A stretch of 12,630 bases of DNA from Leucobacter sp. (GTDB lineage Bacteria; Actinomycetota; Actinomycetes; Actinomycetales; Microbacteriaceae), in assembly GCA_031178565.1 (NCBI GenBank), contig JAPSIU010000053.1, positions 1-12,630 of the forward strand, written 5' to 3'. The translations under genes were made by a program, and so were the position numbers. Of the stretch, positions 6,313-12,630 are shown piece by piece (positions within the stretch are counted from its first letter, which is position 1; each line of letters opens with the position of its first letter). The notes beneath the pieces are model-generated. The model saw nothing but the letters and a program-made list of their open reading frames with translations, ran no database searches and was not told the origin of the DNA.

Positions 6313-7140
6313 TCAGCGCAGCAGTGACGCCAGTCCGGTGAGGGTCTCGCTCGTGCCGCCGTCGATGCGCACGGTCGCACGCGCGTCGACGGCCGTCGGA
6401 CCGCGATTGATGACCGCGATCGGGATCCCCCGCCGTTCCGCGCGGTGGACGAGGCGGACGCCCGTGTTCACCGCGAGCGACGTGCCGGCGAGCAGCAGGG
6501 CTCCGGCCTCGCCGAGCAGCGACTCGGCGGTGGCGAAGACCGGCGGCGGCACGAGTTCGCCGAAGTAGACGACGTCGGGCCGGAGGATTCCGCCGCACAC
6601 CGGGCACAGCGGCACGTCGACGCGGTCGACGTCGTGCACGAGCGCGTCGCCGTCGGGGGCGATCTCGGCGTCGGCGTGCTCCTCGGCGAACCCCGGGTTC
6701 AAGCTGTCGAACCAGCCGAGCACCTCCTCTCGAGCGGCGCGGAACCCGCATTCCGTGCAGCGGATGACGCTTCCGTTGCCGTGCAGCTCGACGACGGTCC
6801 GGGACCCCGCCCGTCGATGCAGATCGTCGACGTTCTGGGTGATGACGCCGTCGATGCGGCCGGCCGCTTCCAGGTGGGCGAGCGCGAGGTGGCCGGCGTT
6901 CGGGGCGACGCCCGACGCGCGCAGCGCTCCGACGCGCGCGCCGGCCCAGAACCTGCGGCGGTAGTGAGGATCCTCCATGAACTGCGTGATGTTCATCGGG
7001 GTCCTGGGCGGCGCGCCCTTGCCCCGGTAGTCGGGGATTCCGGAATCGGTGCTGATGCCGGCCCCCGTGAGCACCGCGACGGGAGCGTCTTCGAACAGCG
7101 GGATCAGCGCCTCGAGGGCGTCGGACGACTCGTGCGTCAT
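6313..7140 (-). CDS. Sir2-family NAD+-dependent deacylase (class II, SIRT4-like)
   Basis: Removes acyl groups from protein lysines, consuming NAD+ and releasing nicotinamide; some class II members instead act as lipoamidases or ADP-ribosyltransferases. 275 residues. Visible are GAGISTDSGIPDYRG (26-40), TQNVDDLHRRAG (from 101) and the catalytic His120 in VELHG. The zinc Cys pairs are C128/C131 (CTEC) and C179/C182 (CPVC), followed by PDVVYFGE and the C-terminal GTSLAVNTGVRLV and VINRGPT nucleotide-binding elements. The stretch after GIPDYR with RRRFWAGARVGALR resembles SIRT4-type enzymes. The ATG at 7140 overlaps the stop of the upstream PucR gene (ATGA), so it is probably translated by coupling; a GGAG lies 9 nt upstream. 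It converges on the amine oxidase with a 4-bp gap. Confidence 0.93.
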   Translation of the reverse strand: MTHESSDALEALIPLFEDAPVAVLTGAGISTDSGIPDYRGKGAPPRTPMNITQFMEDPHYRRRFWAGARVGALRASGVAPNAGHLALAHLEAAGRIDGVITQNVDDLHRRAGSRTVVELHGNGSVIRCTECGFRAAREEVLGWFDSLNPGFAEEHADAEIAPDGDALVHDVDRVDVPLCPVCGGILRPDVVYFGELVPPPVFATAESLLGEAGALLLAGTSLAVNTGVRLVHRAERRGIPIAVINRGPTAVDARATVRIDGGTSETLTGLASLLR

Positions 7141-8786
7141 GGTGCCGTGCTCCGTTCTCGAAGGTCGGCTGCTCCCGCGTGCGCGGGGAGGAGACGCCCG
7201 ACCGGGGCGCGCAGCTGCAGCCAGGTTACGAGCAGCGTATCGGCGTCCTCCAGATCGAGGCGGTACTTCTCCTCCGCTCGGCGCAGTCGGTAGCGGACCG
7301 TGTTCTCGTGGACGCCGAGCGCGCGAGCGGTTCGGGCGATGTTGCCGAAGCTGCTGCACCAGGCCAGCACGGTCTCGGAGACGAGCGGATCATCGGCCTC
7401 CATCCGCTCCAGCTCGAGGGAGCGCAGCTCCGAGCTGTCGGCGAACGCCGTCGCCGCGCGTTCGAAGACGAGGAGCGGTCGCATCGAGTGGACGGTGAGC
7501 ATCCGGGTCCGAGCCGTGCTCGGGTGCCGGGCCGCGGTGTCGAACAGCCGCTCGGCCAGATCCCGCAGCAGGGTGACCTCCCCGGAGCGGTGCGCCACAC
7601 CGGGGGCGGCGACGCGGACTCCCGGGCCGACGAGGCGGTCGATGATGGGCAGCAGCGGCTCCGCGAACGCGGCTGCGGCGTGCGAGGGATCATTCGCGAT
7701 GAGCGCGTAGACCAGGCCGCCGCGGACGACGGAGACGACCTCGGGTCGATGCAGCGCCAGATGCCGCTGCACGGCCGAACGGAGCTGCGCGGGAATCGAC
7801 GGGTGATCGCCCGGCGCGGGGGCGAAGGCGAGGAGCGCGGCGCCCCGCTCCTCGGAGATCCCCAGTTCGGCGAGTTCCGAACCCATCACGTCGCGGCCGT
7901 TGAGCAGCGTACGCATGCGGTCCTCTCGAGGGATCTGGGTCGCCTTGCGCACCCGGATGTCGTCGAGCATGTGGGACGCCGCAACGGCGGCGGCGTTGCG
8001 GATACGCAGCCTCTGCTCCTCGGTGAGGTCGCCCTGGCCCGAGGCGTCGATCGCCCAGATGGTGCCGAGCGGGAGCGCTCCGGCTCGGATCGCGCAGACG
8101 ACTCGCGGCTCCTCCTCGCCGAGGCGCGGGTACTTGATCGGATCGTCCGAGCGGAGCACGGTCCGGTACTGATCGTCGTTGAACGGCGAGGCGGGTACGC
8201 GCCTCGTCAGGATGCCCTGGGTGCGGAGGGTGTCGATGAGCTGCCCCGGAACCGAGGAGTAGGCGATGATGCGGCGGCCGAGGTCTTCGATCGCGACCGA
8301 ACCGCCGAAGAATCCCGCGAGTTCGTTCGTGAGCGCGAACAGCGGCTCCGCCCCTCGATTGCGGTGCGCGTCCTCGCTGTGACGGCGATCGCCCAGAACC
8401 TGAGCGAGGAGCGCGTCGAAGAGCCTCCAGCCGATCCGCTCGCTGACCCGCAGGAAGGGGATGCCGCTGGTTTCCGCGATCGCCGAGTAGGTGGGGATCT
8501 CGCTCTCGTGGCACTTGACGGCGATGGCGGTGTACCCGAACCGGGCCGCCTGTTCGGCGAGGGCGGTGAGACGGGTGAGAGGAGCGCCGGTGGTCGAGGG
8601 CGCGAACAGGAGGACGTCGGGATCCTCGCCCAGCTCCTCGAGCGCGTCGTAGAACTCGGTTCCGCGGACCGGGCGCTCGTCATCCCGCGGCCCCAGCAGC
8701 GTCGCGGTCTGAGATCCGAGCTCGGCGAGGAGGGCGCCGAGTGTGATGCTCTCCTCCGAGACTGTTGGAGAAATCGCTGTTGTCAC
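7137..8786 (-). CDS. PucR-family transcriptional regulator
   Basis: 549-residue regulator of the PucR/CdaR type. An N-terminal PucR-like sensor domain (about 15-140) includes FAPSTTGAP, GYTAIAVKCHES and SERIGWRLFDALLAQVLGD. A GAF-like middle (about 150-290) includes FALTNELAGFFGGSVAIED, RRIIAYSS and AGALPLGTIWAID. A GGDEF-like segment follows (about 300-440), then a C-terminal helix-turn-helix with the family motif NIARTARALGVHENTVRYRL (482-501) and YRLDLEDADTLLVTWLQL. The effector cannot be deduced; relatives respond to purines, sugar acids or amino acids. GTG 8786 has no Shine-Dalgarno but a TAGATT exactly 7 nt upstream. It is cotranscribed with the sirtuin (ATGA overlap) and diverges across 83 bp from the lysA-like/ABC operon, its most likely target. 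Confidence 0.92.
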   Translation of the reverse strand: MTTAISPTVSEESITLGALLAELGSQTATLLGPRDDERPVRGTEFYDALEELGEDPDVLLFAPSTTGAPLTRLTALAEQAARFGYTAIAVKCHESEIPTYSAIAETSGIPFLRVSERIGWRLFDALLAQVLGDRRHSEDAHRNRGAEPLFALTNELAGFFGGSVAIEDLGRRIIAYSSVPGQLIDTLRTQGILTRRVPASPFNDDQYRTVLRSDDPIKYPRLGEEEPRVVCAIRAGALPLGTIWAIDASGQGDLTEEQRLRIRNAAAVAASHMLDDIRVRKATQIPREDRMRTLLNGRDVMGSELAELGISEERGAALLAFAPAPGDHPSIPAQLRSAVQRHLALHRPEVVSVVRGGLVYALIANDPSHAAAAFAEPLLPIIDRLVGPGVRVAAPGVAHRSGEVTLLRDLAERLFDTAARHPSTARTRMLTVHSMRPLLVFERAATAFADSSELRSLELERMEADDPLVSETVLAWCSSFGNIARTARALGVHENTVRYRLRRAEEKYRLDLEDADTLLVTWLQLRAPVGRLLPAHAGAADLRERSTAP

Positions 8787-8792
8787 CCGTCA

Positions 8793-8798
8793 AATCTA
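8793..8798 (-). promoter_or_regulatory. Candidate -10 element of pucR-sirtuin operon (leaderless)
   Basis: The minus-strand hexamer TAGATT fits TANNNT, with its last T exactly 7 nt before GTG 8786. The six intervening bases TGACGG are not a ribosome binding site. TAAGAT, five bases further upstream, is an alternative hexamer giving a 5-nt leader. The surrounding 8791-8817 is markedly AT-rich for this window. Confidence 0.45.
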
Positions 8799-8834
8799 TC
8801 TTAAATGTACAAATTTCTCGCGTCGGGTTCGCCG

Positions 8835-8840
8835 TAGAGT
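8835..8840 (+). promoter_or_regulatory. Candidate -10 element of the lysA-like/ABC operon
   Basis: TAGAGT fits TANNNT and would place the transcript start near G8847, giving a leader of about 23 nt that carries GGAG before ATG 8870. No good -35 is seen, which would suit activation by the divergently encoded PucR protein, but this is a guess. Confidence 0.3.
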
Positions 8841-8869
8841 GGGCAGGAGCGACACGAACGGAGATCTCG

Positions 8870-10201
8870 ATGGACACGACCGCCATGAACGCACGCACCG
8901 AGCGGCCGGCTCCCGAGGGGACTCGGCTCGGAGAGATGTGGGACATCCTGCCCGAGGAGTCCGCATACGGGGAGAACGGCGAACTGACGATCGGCGGCGT
9001 CGGCGTCACGGAGCTCGCCGAGCGCTTCGGGACTCCGCTGTACGTCTTCGACGAGGCCGGTCTTCGCAGGCAGGCCCGCCGGTTCATGGACGGTCTGCGC
9101 GAGCGCTGGCCCGCATCTCAGGTCATGTTCGCCTCGAAGTCCCTGCCCGCGGTCGGCATGTACCGCCTCGCGCAGGAGGAGGGGCTGTCGGTCGATATCG
9201 CGGGCGGCGGCGAACTGCGCCTCGCGCTCGCCGCCGGCGTCGATCCCGAGCGCCTGCACTTCCACGGCAACGCGAAGACGGATGACGAGCTGCGCATGGC
9301 GCTCGATGCCGGGATCGGCACCATCATCGTCGACAACGAGGACGAGCTGGATCGCCTCGAGCGCCTGCTCGAGCGGCCCCAGAAGCTCCTCCTGCGCATC
9401 ATCCCCGGCGTCGAGGCCGAAACGCACGCGTCGCAGGCGACGGGCGGGAAGAACTCGAAGTTCGGCCTGCCCGTGGACCAGGCCGCGCGCGCGATCGAAC
9501 GCATGCGGGCGCACCCGCTGATGGACTTCGAGGGCGTGCACCTGCACATCGGTTCGCAGATCCTGAACACCCGCCAGTTCGCGGAGGCCGTCGAGAACAT
9601 CTCCTCCGTCGGAACCTTCTCCACCTACGACGTGGGAGGCGGGCTCGGGGTCAAGTACACCTACGACGAGCAGCCCCCGAGCGTCGAGGAGTACCTCGAC
9701 GCGATCGTCGCCGCGGCGAAGGCTCACTTGCCGGCCGACGCGAAGATCATGATCGAGCCCGGGCGCTCGATGGTGGCGCGCGCAGGCGTGACGGTCTACC
9801 GCGTCGTCTCGGTGAAGCGCACCGGACAGGTGTTCGTGGCCGTCGACGGCGGCCTCGCCGACATGATGGACATCGCACTCACCGACCAGCGCTACGAGGC
9901 GCTGCTCGCCAATCGGATCGGCGAACCGTGGACCGAGAGCGTCCAGCTCGTCGGCCGCCAGTGCGAATCGGGGGACCTCTTCATCGACGGCGCCCCCATG
10001 CCCGACGCGAAGGTCGGCGACCTCGTGGTGCTGGCCGCCACCGGAGCGTACGCCTACACGCTCGCGAACAACTACAACGGCGCGCTCAAGCCGGCCATCG
10101 TCTTCACGAGGGACGGCGAGGCCCGCCTCGTCGCCCGCCGCGAAACCTACGACGACCTGCTGGCGCTGCACGAACCGGCGAACCGCGGCGACGCCGCGTG
10201 A
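8870..10201 (+). CDS. PLP-dependent decarboxylase of the diaminopimelate decarboxylase (LysA) family
   Basis: Fold-type III PLP enzyme; the family reaction is meso-diaminopimelate to L-lysine. 443 residues. PLP Lys90 lies in MFASKSLPAVGMY, followed by LSVDIAGGGELRLAL, HFHGNAKTDDEL, GVHLHIGSQI, DVGGGLG (GGG 256-258, phosphate binding), IMIEPGRSMVARAG (EPGRS 296-300), CESGD (Cys365, second-subunit active site) and NNYNG. The helix between HIGSQ and DVGGG is about ten residues shorter than in E. coli-type LysA; this matches a subtype I recall from actinobacteria. ATG 8870 has GGAG 6 nt upstream. Housekeeping lysA in actinobacteria usually sits beside argS and hom. Its place here, in front of a peptide ABC transporter and opposite pucR, suggests a specialised or second copy. 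An alternative substrate (ornithine, lysine, 2,4-diaminobutyrate-type) cannot be excluded. Confidence 0.88.
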   Translation: MDTTAMNARTERPAPEGTRLGEMWDILPEESAYGENGELTIGGVGVTELAERFGTPLYVFDEAGLRRQARRFMDGLRERWPASQVMFASKSLPAVGMYRLAQEEGLSVDIAGGGELRLALAAGVDPERLHFHGNAKTDDELRMALDAGIGTIIVDNEDELDRLERLLERPQKLLLRIIPGVEAETHASQATGGKNSKFGLPVDQAARAIERMRAHPLMDFEGVHLHIGSQILNTRQFAEAVENISSVGTFSTYDVGGGLGVKYTYDEQPPSVEEYLDAIVAAAKAHLPADAKIMIEPGRSMVARAGVTVYRVVSVKRTGQVFVAVDGGLADMMDIALTDQRYEALLANRIGEPWTESVQLVGRQCESGDLFIDGAPMPDAKVGDLVVLAATGAYAYTLANNYNGALKPAIVFTRDGEARLVARRETYDDLLALHEPANRGDAA

Positions 10202-10280
10202 TTCCGCCTCGTCGGACGTCATGATCACTGCTTCCGAACACCGAAGTTCCGCACCGCCGATGAACAAATGAGGATGTCCG

Positions 10281-11852
10281 ATGAAACCCACACGCACAGC
10301 GGCTGCCGTCGCAGTAGTTCTGCTCTCCTGCGCACTGATGGCCTGTTCGAGCGGCGCGGGTCCGGAGGAGGCCGGTGAGGGGAGATCGGTCGTCGTCGAC
10401 GCTTCGTTCGATATCAAGACCCTCGATCCGGCGCGGTCCTTCGAGCCGACCGGATCCGTCGTCAACCACGTGCTCTACGAGACGCTGCTGACCTTCGACG
10501 GCGACGACGTCTCCGCTCCCGTCGACGGGCTCGCGAGCTACGAGCTGTCCGACGAGGACCGCGTGGTGACGCTCACCATGCAGGGGGACTCCACGTTCTC
10601 GGACGGAACCCCCGTGACGGTGGACGACGTGGTCTTCTCGCTCAACAGGGTGAAGCAGATCGCGGGAAACCCCTCGTTCATGCTCGAGGGGGTCGAGGTG
10701 GCGAAGACCTCCGACACGACGCTGACGCTCACCTCCGAGGAGCCCAATCCCACACTCGTGTACCTGCTCCCGAACCCGAGCCTCGGGATCGTCAACTCGA
10801 AGGTCGTCCAGGAGAACGGCGGCTCCGCCGACGCCGACGATGCGGCCGAGTCGTTCCTCAACGGGGCGTCCGCCGGATCGGGGCCGTACGTGCTCGAGAG
10901 CTTCGACGCGACATCCCAGATCGTGCTGACGGCCAATCCCGAGTTCGAGGGCGAGGCCCCCGAGACGTCGCGGATCGTACTGCGCAACGTCAGCGGGGAG
11001 ACCCAGAAGCTGAACGTGCAGTCGGGCGAATCGCAGATCGCCATCGACCTGAACCCCGACCAGGTCGCCGAGCTGAGCCCCGACGAGCTCAACATCCAGA
11101 CGGCCTCGTCGCGCTACACGATCTACATGATGATGAACACCGATCCCGCGGTGAGTCTCGCGACGTCGAATCCGAAGTTCTCGGCAGCCGTGAAATCGGC
11201 CATCGACTACGACAAGATCCTCGCGCTCGGAGGAGACGGAGCGGAACGGCCGGGCGGGCTGGTGCCGACGAGCCTCCTGGGCGCGCTGCCGGTCGAACAG
11301 GGTATCGCGTTCGAGCCGGAGGCGGCCCGAGTGCTGCTCGAGGAATCCGGCTACGCGGGTGAAACGGTCAGCCTGCACTACGCGAACGACACGACCGTCG
11401 CCGGTATCGCGCTCGAACCGCTCGCGCTCAGCATCCAGTCCGATCTCAAGGCAGTGGGGGTCGACATCGCGCTGGCCCCGGCTCCGGAGGCGACGGAACT
11501 GGACAACTATCGCAGCGGGAAGGAGTCCACGGGCATCTGGGCGTGGGGAGCGGATTTCCCGGATCCCTCGAACTACTTCGTGTTCCTTCCGGGTGAGAAC
11601 GTCGGCTCGCGTGCCATGTGGCAGGCCGGCGCGTCGCCGAACATCGACGCGCTGCGAGCGGAAGCGGTCGCGGCCTCGGGCGAGGAGGATCGCAGCGCCG
11701 CCTTCCAGGAGCTGCAGCTGGCGCTCAACGAAGAAGGCCCGTTCATCCCGCTGCTGCAGCCCGCTCTGCACATCGTGACGGATCGATCGATCGCGTCGGT
11801 CGATTCGAACCTCGTCTGGACGATCGATCTGGCCAGCATCCGCTATGCCTAG
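10281..11852 (+). CDS. ABC transporter substrate-binding lipoprotein, dipeptide/oligopeptide type (SBP_bac_5 family)
   Basis: Extracytoplasmic solute receptor anchored to the membrane by lipid. 523 residues. The N-terminus has a short basic region, a hydrophobic core and the lipobox LMAC with Cys22 as the predicted lipidated residue, then a Ser/Gly/Glu linker. Family features are the early DIKTLDPARSFEPTG with NHVLYETLL, and FSDGTPVTVDDVVFSLNRV, the typical cluster-5 motif. They continue with NGASAGSGPYVLESF, TNPKFSAAVKSAIDYDKIL and the closing FQELQLALNEEGPFIPLLQP. The ligand (di/oligopeptide, nickel, or other amino compound) is not readable. ATG 10281 has AGGA 6 nt upstream and lies 79 bp after the decarboxylase. 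The stop overlaps the permease start by 8 nt, indicating one operon. Confidence 0.93.
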   Translation: MKPTRTAAAVAVVLLSCALMACSSGAGPEEAGEGRSVVVDASFDIKTLDPARSFEPTGSVVNHVLYETLLTFDGDDVSAPVDGLASYELSDEDRVVTLTMQGDSTFSDGTPVTVDDVVFSLNRVKQIAGNPSFMLEGVEVAKTSDTTLTLTSEEPNPTLVYLLPNPSLGIVNSKVVQENGGSADADDAAESFLNGASAGSGPYVLESFDATSQIVLTANPEFEGEAPETSRIVLRNVSGETQKLNVQSGESQIAIDLNPDQVAELSPDELNIQTASSRYTIYMMMNTDPAVSLATSNPKFSAAVKSAIDYDKILALGGDGAERPGGLVPTSLLGALPVEQGIAFEPEAARVLLEESGYAGETVSLHYANDTTVAGIALEPLALSIQSDLKAVGVDIALAPAPEATELDNYRSGKESTGIWAWGADFPDPSNYFVFLPGENVGSRAMWQAGASPNIDALRAEAVAASGEEDRSAAFQELQLALNEEGPFIPLLQPALHIVTDRSIASVDSNLVWTIDLASIRYA

Positions 11853-12630
11853 GGTGCCTCCGCTCGCGAGATACATCGCGATGCGGCTCGGCACCGCGGT
11901 GATCCTGGCGATCGGGGTGACGCTGGTGACCTTCTCACTGGCCAACCTCGTGCCGGGTGATCCGGTGCAGGCGGCTCTGGGGGAGCAGGCATCGGGCAAT
12001 CCCGAGATCGTCGAGCAGTTCCGACAGGACATGGGCCTCGACCAGCCGCTTCCCGTGCAGTATCTGACGTACATGTCGAATCTCTTCCAGGGAGACCTGG
12101 GAGTATCGACGCAGACGAAGGCGCCGGTCGCGCAGGAACTGGTCTCCGCGTTCCCCGCGACGGCCGAGCTCGCGACCGCGTCGATCCTCGTCGCGGTCCT
12201 CATCGGCGTCGCGCTGGGGCTGTGGGCCGCGCTGCGCCGGGGACGCGTGACCGACCACCTCATCCGGGTCGTGAGTCTCGTCGGGATATCCGTGCCGACG
12301 TTCTGGCTCGCGATCATCGTGTACTTCCTCCTGTTCTTCCAGCTCCGGATCCTTCCCGGCTCGGGGCGGCTGTCGCCGCTGACGATCCCGCCGCCCCGGG
12401 TCACCGGCTTCTACACGATCGACTCCCTGCTCGTCGGCAATTGGGCGACGTTCGGGGACGCGGTGCTGCACCTGGTGATGCCGGCGTCCGTGCTCGCGCT
12501 GGGGGTCATCGGACTGCTCACGAGGTTCGCGAGATCATCCGTCCTGGAGGTCCTCAACATGGACTACGTGAAGGCCGCGAGCGCGAAGGGCCTCCCGGCG
12601 CGCACGGTGGTGTTCCGATACGTGCTTCGC
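11845..12630 (+). CDS. ABC transporter permease, DppB/OppB type, N-terminal part (cut by window edge)
   Basis: Inner-membrane subunit of a peptide-type importer; 262 codons are present of the usual 310-330. Visible are TM1 (about 16-36), ending in the conserved NLVPGDPV (PGDP 37-40); the extracytoplasmic MGLDQPLPVQY and GDLGVS; TM segments near 108-130 and 143-166 (ISVPTFWLAIIVYFLL); the LPGSG motif; and a hydrophobic segment before LTRFARSS. The EAA loop, which contacts the ATPase, starts at residue 240 (DYVKAASAKGLPARTVVFRY). ATG 11845 overlaps the upstream stop by 8 nt; GTG 11854 is an alternative. A second permease (DppC) and ATPases would be expected to the right of the window. Confidence 0.93.
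   Translation, partial: MPRVPPLARYIAMRLGTAVILAIGVTLVTFSLANLVPGDPVQAALGEQASGNPEIVEQFRQDMGLDQPLPVQYLTYMSNLFQGDLGVSTQTKAPVAQELVSAFPATAELATASILVAVLIGVALGLWAALRRGRVTDHLIRVVSLVGISVPTFWLAIIVYFLLFFQLRILPGSGRLSPLTIPPPRVTGFYTIDSLLVGNWATFGDAVLHLVMPASVLALGVIGLLTRFARSSVLEVLNMDYVKAASAKGLPARTVVFRYVLR

Noticed and set aside
6305..6316. CTGA-GCGA-TCAG hairpin between the convergent amine oxidase and sirtuin stops.
   Set aside because: 4-bp stem and no T-run, too weak to call a terminator.
10202..10280. CTTC...GAAG dyad in the gap between the decarboxylase and binding protein as an attenuator or terminator.
   Set aside because: 4-bp stem without a T-run; the gap otherwise shows only the ribosome binding site of the binding-protein gene.

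Overview
The window is uniformly GC-rich, favours G/C at third codon positions, uses several GTG starts and packs its genes tightly. The order isochorismate synthase / demethylmenaquinone methyltransferase / polyprenyl diphosphate synthase / FprA-type ferredoxin-NADP reductase is typical of high-GC Actinobacteria. My best guess is a member of Microbacteriaceae, for example a Leucobacter- or Microbacterium-like strain. That placement is from recognition of gene order and protein flavour, not from a search.

Left part (1-4075): menaquinone biosynthesis. A minus-strand isochorismate synthase (menF) runs off the left edge. It diverges from a plus-strand operon: UbiE/MenG methyltransferase, long-chain polyprenyl diphosphate synthase (GTGA overlap) and FprA-type reductase (10-nt gap). 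The far left edge is odd. After about 175 recognisable MenF residues the same reading frame continues into an unmistakable P-type ATPase actuator-domain motif, which is either a junction artefact or a real gene fusion. The methyltransferase carries an unusual Lys/Ala/Pro repeat tail.

Middle part (4082-6308): a minus-strand TetR regulator diverges from a flavin monoamine oxidase across a 202-bp intergenic region. That region contains a repeated bipartite motif that could be an operator. TetR converges on the reductase with a 6-bp gap.

Right part (6313-12630): a minus-strand pair, a PucR-type regulator followed by a class II (SIRT4-like) sirtuin with an ATGA stop/start overlap, diverges from a plus-strand operon. 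That operon holds a LysA-type PLP decarboxylase, a dipeptide/oligopeptide-type ABC substrate-binding lipoprotein, and the first 262 codons of a DppB-type permease, cut by the right edge. This arrangement suggests a regulated uptake-and-decarboxylation locus for a peptide or diamino acid; the link is inferred from gene order only.

The strongest regulatory pattern is that menF, ubiE and pucR each have a TANNNT hexamer whose last T lies exactly 7 nt before a GTG start, and all three starts read GGGTGAC. This fits leaderless transcription. No tRNA, rRNA, CRISPR array, insertion sequence or prophage was seen, and no gene-free stretch exceeds about 200 bp.
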